Source: Psychroserpens algicola (GTDB lineage: Bacteria; Bacteroidota; Bacteroidia; Flavobacteriales; Flavobacteriaceae). Taken from it: a stretch of 64,000 nucleotides of DNA. Of this stretch, positions 1 to 9,073 are shown one piece after another. The stretch covers positions 434,001 to 498,000 of the forward strand of contig NZ_JACNMJ010000001.1 in the NCBI RefSeq assembly GCF_014526325.1, read 5' to 3'. The notes below the pieces were generated by a model, which was not told the origin of the DNA, did not search any database, and worked only from the letters and a program-made list of their open reading frames with translations. Both the position numbers and the translations under genes were made by a program. Position 1 is the first letter of the stretch; each line of letters starts with the position of its first letter.

Positions 1-1272
1 TTGATACTCTAAAGTTTTTAAATCTGTAATGTCTAAATGAATCCCTATAGAGCCGACGACTTCACCATTTAAATCATAGTTTGGAGCACCACTAATTAAC
101 CAATAGCGAATATGACCTTGTTTGGTTTTCACTTTTAGTTCATATGAATTAGATTGTCCTTGTTGCCGTTTTTTATTTTCTTCTGAAATAATATCAGACC
201 CACCTTCAATTGGGAATAATAGCCCTGCCTTTTTTCCTAAAACTTCATCTTGAGTATAACCTGACATCTCAGAAAAACTCTGATTAATCATTAAAATTTC
301 ATCATCGTTATTGACTTCGACTAATCCCAAATGCATATTAGCAATTATGCCATAATACTTTTGCTTTTGTGTTTCTAAACTTTTACGATATGTTCTTTTC
401 AAAGTGACATCAGTAAAGGTCCATAAAAACCCTTTCGATTTTTCTCCAATGGTTATTGGCATATAGTTACGCTCAAGGATTTTACCATCTAACATCTCTA
501 ATTCATCACCAATGACTAATTGCTTATCCTTATCTATAGCTTTCATTCTTTCAATAAAAGCTTCAGGGTCTTTAAATAGCATTTTGTTTTGTTCAGAAGC
601 CGAGGTACAATCTATACCGATTAAATCATCAGGTTGTGCATTGATATTAAACAGGTTACAAAATTTCTTATTAGTTAATACAATGTTTCGGTTTTCATCT
701 TCTAAAACAATACCACTATCAAGATTAAGTATGAGTGCCGCTAATCGGTTTTCAGATTCGATAAGTTTTTCTTCAGAAGCTTTTTGGTCTGTGATATCAC
801 GAACAATACCTTGTGCTGCAATGGGTCTTTTCTTTTTATCAAAAACGACACTGGCATTGATATGTACCCATTTAACTTCCTTAGATTTTGTATAAACTCT
901 GGCTTCGTAATCTTTAAAAAAACCATTGGTTTTGAGCTGATGAAACGAATTCATAGCGTAGTCGTAATCATCCTTATAAATCAGATTTTGAACATTCAAG
1001 GATTCTTTACTTATATCATAGCCAAATAATTTTGTTGCAGCTTCATTGAGTTTGAGAACCTTTCCTTCGAGATCCATTACCACATATGCATCGACAATAT
1101 TTTCGAATATACCTTGGAGTTGAGAAGATTTCTCTTCTAATAAAAGTTCTAATTTTTGAGATGTTAGAAATAGCTCTCTTGATTTTTCTTCAAGAATTTT
1201 TTCGGCAGCTTTTCTGGCAGCCTTTTCCCGCTCTAGAGCTCGTTTTAATATGTCAAGCTGATCTTGACTCAT
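1..1272 (-). CDS. Multi-PAS sensor protein, probably a histidine kinase (truncated by window edge)
   Basis: The reading frame is open from the ATG at 1272 to the left edge, giving 424 visible residues; the C-terminus lies outside the window. Residues 1-45 are a charged heptad-like coiled coil rich in Lys and Glu. Three PAS-type units follow at about 48-165, 170-290 and 300-424, each ending in a PAC-like segment (DITDQK near 165, FTDVTLKR near 290, DITDLK near 420). Proteins of this layout usually end in a HisKA/HATPase module, which I infer but cannot see. The ATG overlaps the stop of the upstream H-NOX gene by one base (TAATG), so the two are probably translationally coupled and the protein is the likely output partner of the haem sensor. 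Confidence 0.85.
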   Translation of the reverse strand, partial: MSQDQLDILKRALEREKAARKAAEKILEEKSRELFLTSQKLELLLEEKSSQLQGIFENIVDAYVVMDLEGKVLKLNEAATKLFGYDISKESLNVQNLIYKDDYDYAMNSFHQLKTNGFFKDYEARVYTKSKEVKWVHINASVVFDKKKRPIAAQGIVRDITDQKASEEKLIESENRLAALILNLDSGIVLEDENRNIVLTNKKFCNLFNINAQPDDLIGIDCTSASEQNKMLFKDPEAFIERMKAIDKDKQLVIGDELEMLDGKILERNYMPITIGEKSKGFLWTFTDVTLKRTYRKSLETQKQKYYGIIANMHLGLVEVNNDDEILMINQSFSEMSGYTQDEVLGKKAGLLFPIEGGSDIISEENKKRQQGQSNSYELKVKTKQGHIRYWLISGAPNYDLNGEVVGSIGIHLDITDLKTLEYQ

Positions 1273-1811
1273 TAATTTTGTTCAATTATAAAACGTACTT
1301 CTGTTCCATCGTCCTTAATCTTTTCTAAAACGATACTTGCAGAAGAATTAAAATACTCAAATGTTTTATTCATTAAGCCCAATCCAAAATGATGCATCGC
1401 TCTACTCGATTTATAATCCATTATTAATGAATTTTCGGTTTTTTCAATAACTTCAAAAGTAGGTAATTCGGCATCAGGATAAATTTTCCTCACCTCCACA
1501 TGAATATGGTTTTCTATAGACGATATCATTTCGATAGGATCTTTGTAGGTCGCTAAAAGCCCAGGATAACTATCTTCTAAGACACCAAAAAAATGTTCGG
1601 CATATACCAGTAATAAATCATCAATGCTCATTTTTGTCCTAGTACTTAAATGCTGTAATAATTGAAGCATCTCTGAGAACTTATATGTTCCTACTGCAGT
1701 ATAAACACCTTGAGATTCTAAATCAGAATTAGTTATGATATGATCTACCATTTCTAAACCAAACTTATCTTCTACTAAATCTAAAAATTCTGTAAATACA
1801 ATACCTTTCAT
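1272..1811 (-). CDS. H-NOX (haem NO/O2-binding) sensor protein
   Basis: This 179-residue protein has the length of stand-alone bacterial H-NOX domains and begins with the family-typical MKGIVFTEFLDLVEDKFG. The haem-propionate-binding YxSxR motif is intact at Tyr133-Ser135-Arg137. A histidine in the proximal-ligand position lies in IHVEVRKIYP; His104 is the best candidate, with His102 adjacent. Such proteins bind ferrous haem in the cytoplasm, sense nitric oxide (sometimes O2 or redox state) and control a partner kinase or cyclase. Here it sits between a single-domain response regulator and a PAS sensor, with one-base overlaps on both sides, so NO-controlled phosphosignalling is the likely role. 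Whether this one binds O2 cannot be judged by eye. Confidence 0.92.
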   Translation of the reverse strand: MKGIVFTEFLDLVEDKFGLEMVDHIITNSDLESQGVYTAVGTYKFSEMLQLLQHLSTRTKMSIDDLLLVYAEHFFGVLEDSYPGLLATYKDPIEMISSIENHIHVEVRKIYPDAELPTFEVIEKTENSLIMDYKSSRAMHHFGLGLMNKTFEYFNSSASIVLEKIKDDGTEVRFIIEQN

Positions 1812-2236
1812 TATGCTTTTATTAATTCGTTAATACTCCAATAGGCAAATATCTTTTCTATTTTTTTAACATAGTCCTCATACTTCAAAGGCTTTAAAAC
1901 ATATCCTGCTACACCAATTTTGTAACACTCTAATAAGTCTTTTTGATTATTAGACGTTGTTAATATGATTGTTGGTATGTATCTCAACGTTTCATCGCTT
2001 TTTAAAATACCTAAAAATTCTATTCCATTTATTTTAGGCATATTTAAATCTAATAAAATTATGTCTGGTAACACTTCTTTTTTCTTTAAAATATCTAAAG
2101 CATCTTCGCCATTGTTGGCTTCAACAATTTGATGTTTAAGGTTCAAAGACTTAATTACTCTGTTTAATTTCATGACTTCAATAGTGTCATCTTCAATTAA
2201 AAGAACTTTTAGTACATTACTCATAAGGGAGGACAT
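1811..2236 (-). CDS. Single-domain response regulator (CheY-like)
   Basis: The 141-residue protein is a receiver domain only. The acidic pair is Glu15-Asp16-Asp17 and the phosphoacceptor is Asp63 in ILLDLNMP; the conserved Thr/Ser (ILTTSN) and Lys (LKPL, near 115) are present. There is no output domain, so it probably acts by protein contact or phosphorelay. It is the first gene of the operon with the H-NOX and PAS sensor genes. Two in-frame ATGs (2236 and 2224) are possible; the second gives MSNVLKVLLIEDD, closer to usual receivers. The 110 bp upstream hold no gene. Confidence 0.9.
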   Translation of the reverse strand: MSSLMSNVLKVLLIEDDTIEVMKLNRVIKSLNLKHQIVEANNGEDALDILKKKEVLPDIILLDLNMPKINGIEFLGILKSDETLRYIPTIILTTSNNQKDLLECYKIGVAGYVLKPLKYEDYVKKIEKIFAYWSINELIKA

Positions 2237-2349
2237 TGATTATTTAAATGGCAAAATATGTCAATTACAACTGTTGTAAAGTATATTTCGCTTAATCTAA
2301 ATTAAGTGTCGGTGAATAACCTTTAAGTGTCGACGAATGGAAATGATGT

Positions 2350-2643
2350 TTATGATTTCTGATACTCAATTAACTTAATCGTATTGATTTGAGAATCGTA
2401 TTTAATTCTTTCAAGTTCAAGTAAAAAATTCAAAGAATAGCTATCTGCTTTACGAACATCAATATGAGTTTCAAAAAAACTTATAAACTCTAGATGTTTT
2501 AAACTTGCTTGTAATTGTTTTCCTGTTGACATGGTTTCTTTTGAAATTAACATCAAATTATCGTTCTCTTCATATGTTACTGAAATGTCTTCAGAGAATA
2601 AGTTCTTTAATTTGAATACTAGTTTGGGTACAAAAGGGAGCAT
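2350..2643 (-). CDS. Small hypothetical protein
   Basis: An open frame of 97 codons on the same strand as its neighbours. I do not recognise a family. The protein has no signal peptide or membrane segment and alternates short beta-like and helical stretches. It is separated from the response regulator by 113 bp and from MmcQ/YjbR by 119 bp, so it may be monocistronic. It could be a small partner of the signalling genes downstream of it, but nothing in the sequence proves that. Coding status is moderately likely from the intergenic spacing and lack of a competing frame. Confidence 0.5.
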   Translation of the reverse strand: MLPFVPKLVFKLKNLFSEDISVTYEENDNLMLISKETMSTGKQLQASLKHLEFISFFETHIDVRKADSYSLNFLLELERIKYDSQINTIKLIEYQKS

Positions 2644-2762
2644 GGATCTTTATCATTAATTAATCTGTAGACAAATTTATAATGACAAGCCTTTGAAAAT
2701 TAAAAATTTCTGTAGTATAACCGTCTCGTTAGACGGATGGTTGTTTTCTGTAGATAAACGAA

Positions 2763-3128
2763 TTATGATTCCAGTTCTTGACGCTTTTTCTTGGTCATTC
2801 CTTTGACGACCATATCGTAAGAATGATCGATAAGCTCGCAAACCAATTGAGGCGACAAATCGCCATTATGGAGATAAACGCTGTTCCATAGGTTTTTATG
2901 CATGTGATAACCTGGTTGAATGCTATCATAAGTTTCTCTAAGCTCAATGGCATATTCTGGATCACATTTTAAGTTGATAAAAGCATTGCCTTCCTCCCAC
3001 TTTTTTAAAGAGACCAAAGCGAACATCTTATCCAAGACCTTAAACACAAGCGTATCTTCATCAAACGGAAAATGCTCGGTTACAGCTTTTTTATCTAAGC
3101 AATAAGCTCTTAGTTGTTCTATATTCAC
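2763..3128 (-). CDS. MmcQ/YjbR family protein
   Basis: A 121-residue protein matching the MmcQ/YjbR (CyaY-like fold) family in length and pattern: an N-terminal MNIEQLRAYCLDKKAVTEHFPFD, the central LKCDPEYAIELRE, and a C-terminal WNSVYL followed by LIDHSYDMVV. Members are described as DNA-binding or of unknown role, with no known enzyme activity. The ATG overlaps the stop of the upstream DUF4230 gene by 4 bp, so the two are co-transcribed. Confidence 0.85.
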   Translation of the reverse strand: MNIEQLRAYCLDKKAVTEHFPFDEDTLVFKVLDKMFALVSLKKWEEGNAFINLKCDPEYAIELRETYDSIQPGYHMHKNLWNSVYLHNGDLSPQLVCELIDHSYDMVVKGMTKKKRQELES

Positions 3129-3736
3129 TCTTGAAGTTTTTTAGGCGTTTTATCTTCTATTTTTAATGCTGAATAATCGAGTTTCCAGCCAATGGTTTCT
3201 ACGATACTTTCGATAAGTAGAACCGAATCTAAAGCTTCTCGTTTTGCAATGTCGTAGAGTCCGCTTTCTGGAACCTTATTCATAATATGTAGTTTGGCTT
3301 CGTTATGAAGCTCTGTTAAATCGGAAGCTTCAAATTTGTTAAACATGCCATCAGACTTATCATAGTAATTTAAATCGGTTTCTATGCTTAGCACTTCAGG
3401 TTGCGGAAAATGAAATAACCTGACCGTTTTCGTTTTGACATCTGAATCCATTTTTATTTTAGACAAATCAAAACCTACATGCGCTTTGGCATTAATCACA
3501 ACTAAAGCTTTTTTCCGACTAGAAATAAGTTTTAAGAACCGTTCTTTAACATCTTCGTAATGATAAATCTCAGCAAAATCACCTTCCACAGAGATTAATT
3601 TGCAAACTCTTTTAATTTTATCCAGCAAGATTAATGATTGTGAATTGGTTTGTTTTTTTAATCTGAATTGTTTTACAAGGGTTACAATTCCGAGTGTCAC
3701 AAGGATGCTTAAGATGATTATAAAAAATGTGTCCAT
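3125..3736 (-). CDS. DUF4230 domain membrane-anchored protein
   Basis: A 203-residue protein with a single N-terminal membrane anchor (about residues 3-22, FFIIILSILVTLGIVTLV) and a following domain that I recognise as DUF4230 (YHYEDVKERFLKLISSRKKALVVINAKAHVGFDLSKI). Function of the family is unknown. The soluble part would lie on the periplasmic face if the anchor is N-in, which is inferred. It precedes MmcQ/YjbR with a 4-bp overlap and follows the cyclase gene after a gap of about 100 bp. Confidence 0.8.
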   Translation of the reverse strand: MDTFFIIILSILVTLGIVTLVKQFRLKKQTNSQSLILLDKIKRVCKLISVEGDFAEIYHYEDVKERFLKLISSRKKALVVINAKAHVGFDLSKIKMDSDVKTKTVRLFHFPQPEVLSIETDLNYYDKSDGMFNKFEASDLTELHNEAKLHIMNKVPESGLYDIAKREALDSVLLIESIVETIGWKLDYSALKIEDKTPKKLQE

Positions 3737-3834
3737 AGGTGGTTTTTCTATACAATGTTATCGTTCAGAACTTTACTTTCAAATTTTAAGCCATAATTTG
3801 AATCGGATATATTTCCGAATAAAAATAACATCTG

Positions 3835-4584
3835 TTACTCTAATACTTTATACAAAATAGGTTTACTTGGTGAGGCATCATTTTCAAAAGGCGCAATTTG
3901 TAAGTTTAAAAAATACTCGCCATCTTCGACCTGATTAGGCACATATATAAGTTCTGTAATTGTGGCATCTTTACGCAATTTTCCGTGGTAATTCCAGAAG
4001 GCTTTATGAGCTTTTAATTCGCCACCATCTTCTTCGCGATCCACGCTAGGCAAATCGATAAGTAGATGTTTGATGCCTTTTTTTACTAAAAATTTAACAG
4101 CCTCTTCTTCCAAATAGGTCCAATTGGTATGCGAATACTGTTGTGATAATTTTTCGTTGGTATTAGGCATTGTTCGTATAACAATCGCATCTCTTTTTTT
4201 ATTTCCCAAGGCAAACTGCAACTGCGCTTTAGAAATAACTGTATCTTTTTTTATATGTTCTGGCGCCACTGTAATGACTTCTGCTAAAAAGAAAAACTGC
4301 TTTAAATGCTGATTTATAGAATGCACTTTTTTGGTGATATGCCCAACACATTCGGTATGCGTACCATGTGCATGCGGATTAAACTGAATCGAATTAAAAT
4401 TAACAACAGCACCTTCGGCAACGCTAATAATATCGTCATCAAATTTAACCGGTTCGATTTTGGGTTCGTCAATATACCAGGCATTGACATTGGATGTCGA
4501 AGCACGCAAGGGCATAGATATATCTAAAGGTTGTGATAAATCGATTTGAAGTTTTCGGGAGTTGTATTGAATTGTGGCTAACAT
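3835..4584 (-). CDS. Cyclase / kynurenine-formamidase-like metal-dependent hydrolase
   Basis: A 249-residue cyclase-family protein (PF04199-like). The metal-binding signature appears as NPHAHGTHTECVGHI near residues 69-83, matching the HxGTHxD/E pattern with downstream His. The C-terminal half contains LLIDLPSVDREEDGGELKAHKAFW, also typical. The family hydrolyses N-formylkynurenine or related amides, but no other tryptophan-degradation gene is nearby, so the substrate is not assigned. The ATG overlaps the hemW stop by one base. Confidence 0.85.
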   Translation of the reverse strand: MLATIQYNSRKLQIDLSQPLDISMPLRASTSNVNAWYIDEPKIEPVKFDDDIISVAEGAVVNFNSIQFNPHAHGTHTECVGHITKKVHSINQHLKQFFFLAEVITVAPEHIKKDTVISKAQLQFALGNKKRDAIVIRTMPNTNEKLSQQYSHTNWTYLEEEAVKFLVKKGIKHLLIDLPSVDREEDGGELKAHKAFWNYHGKLRKDATITELIYVPNQVEDGEYFLNLQIAPFENDASPSKPILYKVLE

Positions 4585-5714
4585 TATAAATTAATTTTAA
4601 ACAAATCTGAAGCTATACCGTCACTCAAAAATTTTCCTTTTTTGGTCACTAATAGCTTTTCATTATCAATATACAATAATTGTTGATTTATAAAAGATTC
4701 GGCTTGAAGTAAAAGATAATCTTTGTAGTTTTTTCCAAAATCCTGAGCAACTTTATCTAACGAAACACCCCAAATAGTGCGCAAACCTGTCATGATATAC
4801 TCGTTGTATTTATCGGTTGTTGTTAAAGTTTCTGTTTCCTTCGGAAGTATATCATTCTCAATATTTTGAATATATATTGAATTGTTACGAACATTCCAAC
4901 TACGCTCGTTTCCGTTAAACGAATGTGCTGATGGCCCAATTCCTAAATAAGGTTTGCCTTGCCAATACGCCGAATTATTCCTGCTGAAGTAATTGGCTTT
5001 GCCAAAATTAGACAGTTCATAATGTACAAAATCATGTGCTTCTAAAGTATCGATTAATATATGAAACTGTTCTTGTGCAGCATCATCGTCAACGTTTTCA
5101 ATGATTCCTTTTTTTATAAATCGCTCCAGAGCCGTTTTGGGCTCGACAGTTAATGCATAACTTGAAATATGCGGAATATTATAGCTCAAGGCGGTCTCAA
5201 TATTCTCTTGCCATTTCGCATTAGTCAAACCTGGAATTCCGTAGATTAAATCGATTGAAATATTATCAAAATGCTTCGTTGCTTCCTCCAAACATTCGAT
5301 AGCTTCGGTACTGTTATGGGCTCGATTCATCAGTTTTAAATCGGCTTCAAAAAAAGATTGAATTCCAATGCTCAAACGGTTGATTGGGCTCTGCGCCAGC
5401 ATTTCAACTTTAGAGACTGACAAGTCATCAGGATTAGCTTCAAGCGTAATTTCTGGGGCTTCGGAAACTGTAAAATGTTGATGAATTGTATCTATTAAAA
5501 ACTGAATTTCACTAATGCTTAACAAACTTGGTGTGCCTCCACCAAAATAAATGGTATCAACCGTTGAATGTTTAAATTCTGTTTTACGCATTAGCAATTC
5601 TTTGGCTAAGGCATGTATAAGCTCGTCTTTCTTTTTTAATGAGGTCGAAAAATGAAAATCACAGTAATGACAAGCCTGTTTGCAAAATGGGATATGGATG
5701 TAGATGCCAGACAT
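4584..5714 (-). CDS. hemW: Radical SAM haem chaperone HemW
   Basis: This 376-residue protein starts MSGIYIHIPFCKQACHYCDFHF, which contains the CxxxCxxC cluster ligands Cys11, Cys15 and Cys18 with the following CDF typical of HemW/HemN-like proteins. YFGGGTPSLL and the SIGIQSF motif follow, and there is a C-terminal HemN-like winged region (YNEYIMTGLRT). HemW carries haem to respiratory enzymes and is not itself coproporphyrinogen dehydrogenase; old annotations often call it HemN. It lies within a compact minus-strand run with the LRR lipoprotein and cyclase genes (one-base overlaps). Confidence 0.93.
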   Translation of the reverse strand: MSGIYIHIPFCKQACHYCDFHFSTSLKKKDELIHALAKELLMRKTEFKHSTVDTIYFGGGTPSLLSISEIQFLIDTIHQHFTVSEAPEITLEANPDDLSVSKVEMLAQSPINRLSIGIQSFFEADLKLMNRAHNSTEAIECLEEATKHFDNISIDLIYGIPGLTNAKWQENIETALSYNIPHISSYALTVEPKTALERFIKKGIIENVDDDAAQEQFHILIDTLEAHDFVHYELSNFGKANYFSRNNSAYWQGKPYLGIGPSAHSFNGNERSWNVRNNSIYIQNIENDILPKETETLTTTDKYNEYIMTGLRTIWGVSLDKVAQDFGKNYKDYLLLQAESFINQQLLYIDNEKLLVTKKGKFLSDGIASDLFKINL

Positions 5715-6859
5715 TAGTTTTTGCGTTTTTTACCACCTTTTACATAGCGTCTTGAATCTTGCCTGATGATTCTTAATTTAGAATTAACATGTTTAATGGC
5801 AGCTATATTATCATCGGTAATTATCTCATGATCAACTAATAGATGCGTTAATGTTTTCATGTTTCCAACTTCAGATGGAATGCTCTTAAAGCTATTATTA
5901 TTCAACCATAAATTATGAATTTTGTGTAATTCTAAAACTTCCTCAGGAAAATCTTTAAAGCGGTTGTAAGCTAAAGCTAAAAATTCGAGGTTCTTTAAAT
6001 TTGAAAATTCCGTAGGTAATGTGACTATATCATTTCCACTTAAACTTAAATGTTCTAAGTTATTAAGTTGGCCCATTGACTTAGGTAACTCACTAATATT
6101 ATTATATGCTAAATTAATACTCTTAAGCTTTGTAAGATTTCCAATAGCATGAGGAAGGGATTCAATTTTAGCAGCATTTCCTTTAATTATAATGAGTTCT
6201 GTGCATTGCAAAACTTCATCTCTTAAACGAGATAGTCGTGTTCCTGACACATCTAAAAGTTGCAAGCATGTTAAGTTTTTGATGGTTTCAGGTAACGTTT
6301 TTAAACTTTTATTATTGGTCAAATCTAAAAGTTTGAGTTTTGTTAACTTCCCAATGGTTTCAGGAAGAAAGCTAATACGGTTACTTGCTAAACATAAAAC
6401 TTCTAAGTTTGATAATAATTCAATATTATCTGGAAGGCTCGTAATTTTAGACCAGTTTAGGCGTAGTACTTTTAAGTTTGAAAATCTAGATAAATCTTTG
6501 AAAAGCTGTTTTTTATCTGTAAAATTATTACTCGAAATATTTAAACCTACTAAGTTTTTAAACTCAAAAAGCTCTTGTGGTAGCTTAGTCAATTTCATCG
6601 CAGACAAATCTAAATAGGTGACCTTTTCTTTATCAGGTAATTCTCGAAAATTTTCATTTCTCGGTTGTCCTGCTAATTGCTCTAAGAATCCTGATCTGCT
6701 AAAAAGAATTTCAAGTTTTAAATCGATTCCTGTACATGAATCTACCAGTTCTGTTTTAGGAGTAGGTGTAATTTCCGAACGATCTGAATTTGATTCTTCC
6801 TTTACATCTTTACAAGCTATTACACATAAAAACAGAAAGAAACAGATTAGGTTTTTCAT
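5714..6859 (-). CDS. Leucine-rich repeat lipoprotein
   Basis: I choose the ATG at 6859 over one at 6886 because it gives a clean lipoprotein signal (MKNLICFFLFLCVIAC, lipobox Cys16) and does not overlap ruvC. The mature protein carries about a dozen LRR units of the LxxLxLxxNxLxxLPxxI type, running over most of its length. The C-terminus is basic (RRYVKGGKKRKN). Lipidation predicts attachment to the outer or inner membrane; LRRs suggest protein binding. It sits 4 bp after the ruvC stop and overlaps hemW by one base. No enzymatic motif is visible. Confidence 0.88.
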   Translation of the reverse strand: MKNLICFFLFLCVIACKDVKEESNSDRSEITPTPKTELVDSCTGIDLKLEILFSRSGFLEQLAGQPRNENFRELPDKEKVTYLDLSAMKLTKLPQELFEFKNLVGLNISSNNFTDKKQLFKDLSRFSNLKVLRLNWSKITSLPDNIELLSNLEVLCLASNRISFLPETIGKLTKLKLLDLTNNKSLKTLPETIKNLTCLQLLDVSGTRLSRLRDEVLQCTELIIIKGNAAKIESLPHAIGNLTKLKSINLAYNNISELPKSMGQLNNLEHLSLSGNDIVTLPTEFSNLKNLEFLALAYNRFKDFPEEVLELHKIHNLWLNNNSFKSIPSEVGNMKTLTHLLVDHEIITDDNIAAIKHVNSKLRIIRQDSRRYVKGGKKRKN

Positions 6860-6863
6860 TCGA

Positions 6864-7418
6864 TTATTTCTTAACGCGATCCTCATTTTGCTTTACAAAA
6901 GCACTCCAACCCGAATAGCTTTTACCAATCTCTACGCGACCTTGATTATAAAAATGACACACCGCTGCTGCAAGTCCATCGGTAGCATCTAAATTTTTTG
7001 GTAAGGTTTTGAGGTCTAATAAACTCTGTAACATTTTAGCCACTTGCTCTTTACTTGCGTTACCACTTCCTGTGATAGCCATTTTAATTTTTTTTGGAGA
7101 ATATTCAGTAATAGGCACTTCGCGAGACAAACCTGCAGCCATAGCAACACCTTGAGCACGTCCAAGTTTAAGCATACTTTGTACATTTTTTCCAAAGAAA
7201 GGCGCTTCGATGGCAATTTCATCTGGATGATGCGTATCGATGAGCTCAATAGTGCGCTCAAAAATGAGTTTTAGTTTGAGATAATGGTCGGAGTATTTTT
7301 TTAAATCCAACTCATTCAATTGCAAAAAAGACATCTTTTTACCGACAACTTTTATGAGTCCGAAACCCATTATTGTCGTTCCTGGGTCAATGCCTAATAT
7401 AATTTTTTCGTTACTCAT
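6864..7418 (-). CDS. ruvC: Crossover junction endodeoxyribonuclease RuvC
   Basis: The 184-residue length fits RuvC. The N-terminal GIDPGTTIMGFGLI contains the first catalytic aspartate (Asp11). IAIEAPFFGKNVQS holds the acidic residue of the second motif, and the C-terminal DATDGLAAAVCH holds the last acidic pair. RuvC cleaves Holliday junctions with RuvAB during recombination repair. Its ATG overlaps the stop of the beta-barrel gene by one base; the LRR lipoprotein follows after 4 bp. Confidence 0.96.
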   Translation of the reverse strand: MSNEKIILGIDPGTTIMGFGLIKVVGKKMSFLQLNELDLKKYSDHYLKLKLIFERTIELIDTHHPDEIAIEAPFFGKNVQSMLKLGRAQGVAMAAGLSREVPITEYSPKKIKMAITGSGNASKEQVAKMLQSLLDLKTLPKNLDATDGLAAAVCHFYNQGRVEIGKSYSGWSAFVKQNEDRVKK

Positions 7419-8053
7419 TAATCGCAGTATTGACAGCCACTTATAGAGAATGTAACTCCAAAGCTTACCGTTAAAAGGTTTCCGTTAAACGAACCAAAAC
7501 CTTCTGTTTCTGGGTCAAAATCTTTTCCGAAGCCTAAAATATAAGACGTATCGGCAAAAACAGAAATCTCTTGGGTCAAGCCATAATGAAGTTCAAAACC
7601 ACCCATCACATTAAAAAACGACGTTTTGTTACTCCCAAAATCACCTAATGGTTTCACAAAACTATAACCCGGTCCAGCATGCAAAACTACTCCCATACGC
7701 TGAGGCAAAAAAGTAATAGACTCTGTTGGATCATACACCAATTGTGCATTGAGTCTTGTGTAATTGGTTTTAAATTCTACTGAATTATCATCACTCGAAA
7801 AACGATTAAAGCCAAAATCTAACTTGGCACCTAACTGTCGCTTAAACATGTGTTGTAACCCTAAGTTTACCGTTGGAAAATTAACAGATTTCGCTTGAAA
7901 ATTGTCGACAAAACCTGATTGTGACGGACTATTAACTCCCAAAGAGATTTGGGCTTTCCATTTATTTGTATCCTTTTGCGCATAGGTATTTACAAAACAT
8001 ACCAGCACCATGACTAGAATACTCCATTTTTGAAGTCTATAATTTGAGGTCAT
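7418..8053 (-). CDS. Outer membrane beta-barrel protein
   Basis: I take the ATG at 8053, which gives a short N-region and hydrophobic segment ending in the signal-peptidase-like NTYAQ; an upstream start at 8134 would run into the divergent gene. The mature part of about 185 residues alternates polar and hydrophobic residues and ends in strands rich in aromatic residues (LLTVSFGVTFSISG), as in small eight-stranded porin-like proteins. The last residues SGCQYCD contain two cysteines after the final strand, which is unusual. Function unknown. Confidence 0.75.
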   Translation of the reverse strand: MTSNYRLQKWSILVMVLVCFVNTYAQKDTNKWKAQISLGVNSPSQSGFVDNFQAKSVNFPTVNLGLQHMFKRQLGAKLDFGFNRFSSDDNSVEFKTNYTRLNAQLVYDPTESITFLPQRMGVVLHAGPGYSFVKPLGDFGSNKTSFFNVMGGFELHYGLTQEISVFADTSYILGFGKDFDPETEGFGSFNGNLLTVSFGVTFSISGCQYCD

Positions 8054-8098
8054 ATCATTATAAAGGTTTATTTTGTGCCAAGAACTCATTTTGGTTTT

Positions 8099-9073
8099 AT
8101 GTTTTTTGGCAGCCTTCCTTACAAAACTAAACAATTCTTTTTTGTACTTATTAAATTAAGTATCGTAGTTGGTGCTTTTTATTTTATCTACAAGAAATTA
8201 GCGACTAATGAAAATTTAGATTTTTACGAATTTTGGGCATTTTTAAAAGAAAACGACTCGTTTTCGGGTAAAAACATTCTTTTTTTATTCGTTTTAACCC
8301 TTTTTAATTGGTTTTTCGAAATTTTAAAATGGAAAACTTTAGTCAGTTATATCAAAGCTATTTCATTCAAAAATGCATTAGAGCAAAGTTTAGGTGCTTT
8401 AACCGCTTCATTATTTACTCCAAACCGCATCGGAGAATATGGAGCAAAAGCGATTTACTTTACCTCATCAAAACGCAAACAGATTATGCTACTTAACTTG
8501 ATAAGTAATATGATGCAAATGAGCGTAACCGTCCTATTGGGCTGTATTGGGTTATGGCTCATGCATTCTAAATATCACATAGAGATCAATTACTTTAAAA
8601 TATCGAGGGCTTTAGCGATTATAGCTGTTGCAGGTGCATTCACTGTTTTTGGATTAAAGCAAAATAAATTTAGAATTAAGGGGTTTTCGATTGACAAATT
8701 AAAATCATTCATTAAAAATGTACCTGTTAGTATTCATATCATCACTTTCGGAATGTCTGTACTTAGGTATCTTATATTCTCATTTCAGTTTTACTACTTA
8801 TTACAATTATTTGGTGTTAATGTGAGTTATTATAATGCAATGGTAGTGATTACCAGTATGTATTTACTAGCTTCGATAATTCCGTCGATTTTCATCTTTG
8901 ATGTTGTCATTAAAGGTAGTGTTGCGGTGTATTTATTTTCATTGGTTGGTGTAAATGAGTTTACAACTCTTAGTATTGTAACCCTTATGTGGCTGTTAAA
9001 TTTTGTACTCCCAAGCGTGTTTGGTAGTTATTATGTGCTTAATTTTAATCTTCCAAAAACAAACGATGACTAA
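8099..9073 (+). CDS. Lysylphosphatidylglycerol synthase-like (UPF0104) integral membrane protein
   Basis: I prefer the ATG at 8099; a GTG at 8075 is possible. The protein of about 324 residues has at least seven hydrophobic segments and the family pattern FEILKWKTLVSYIKAISFKNALEQ, then LGALTASLFTPNRIGEYGAKAIYF. That is the flippase-like membrane half of the LPG-synthase (MprF N-terminal) family, with no aminoacyl-transferase domain. Its stop overlaps the GT2 start by one base (TAATG), suggesting a joint role in envelope lipid or polysaccharide work; this is inference. Confidence 0.82.
   Translation: MFFGSLPYKTKQFFFVLIKLSIVVGAFYFIYKKLATNENLDFYEFWAFLKENDSFSGKNILFLFVLTLFNWFFEILKWKTLVSYIKAISFKNALEQSLGALTASLFTPNRIGEYGAKAIYFTSSKRKQIMLLNLISNMMQMSVTVLLGCIGLWLMHSKYHIEINYFKISRALAIIAVAGAFTVFGLKQNKFRIKGFSIDKLKSFIKNVPVSIHIITFGMSVLRYLIFSFQFYYLLQLFGVNVSYYNAMVVITSMYLLASIIPSIFIFDVVIKGSVAVYLFSLVGVNEFTTLSIVTLMWLLNFVLPSVFGSYYVLNFNLPKTNDD

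Noticed and set aside
8075-8098. GTG start for the UPF0104 membrane protein and ATG 8134 start for the divergent beta-barrel protein
   Set aside because: The two extended forms overlap each other head to head; the later starts give a normal divergent gap and a proper signal peptide.
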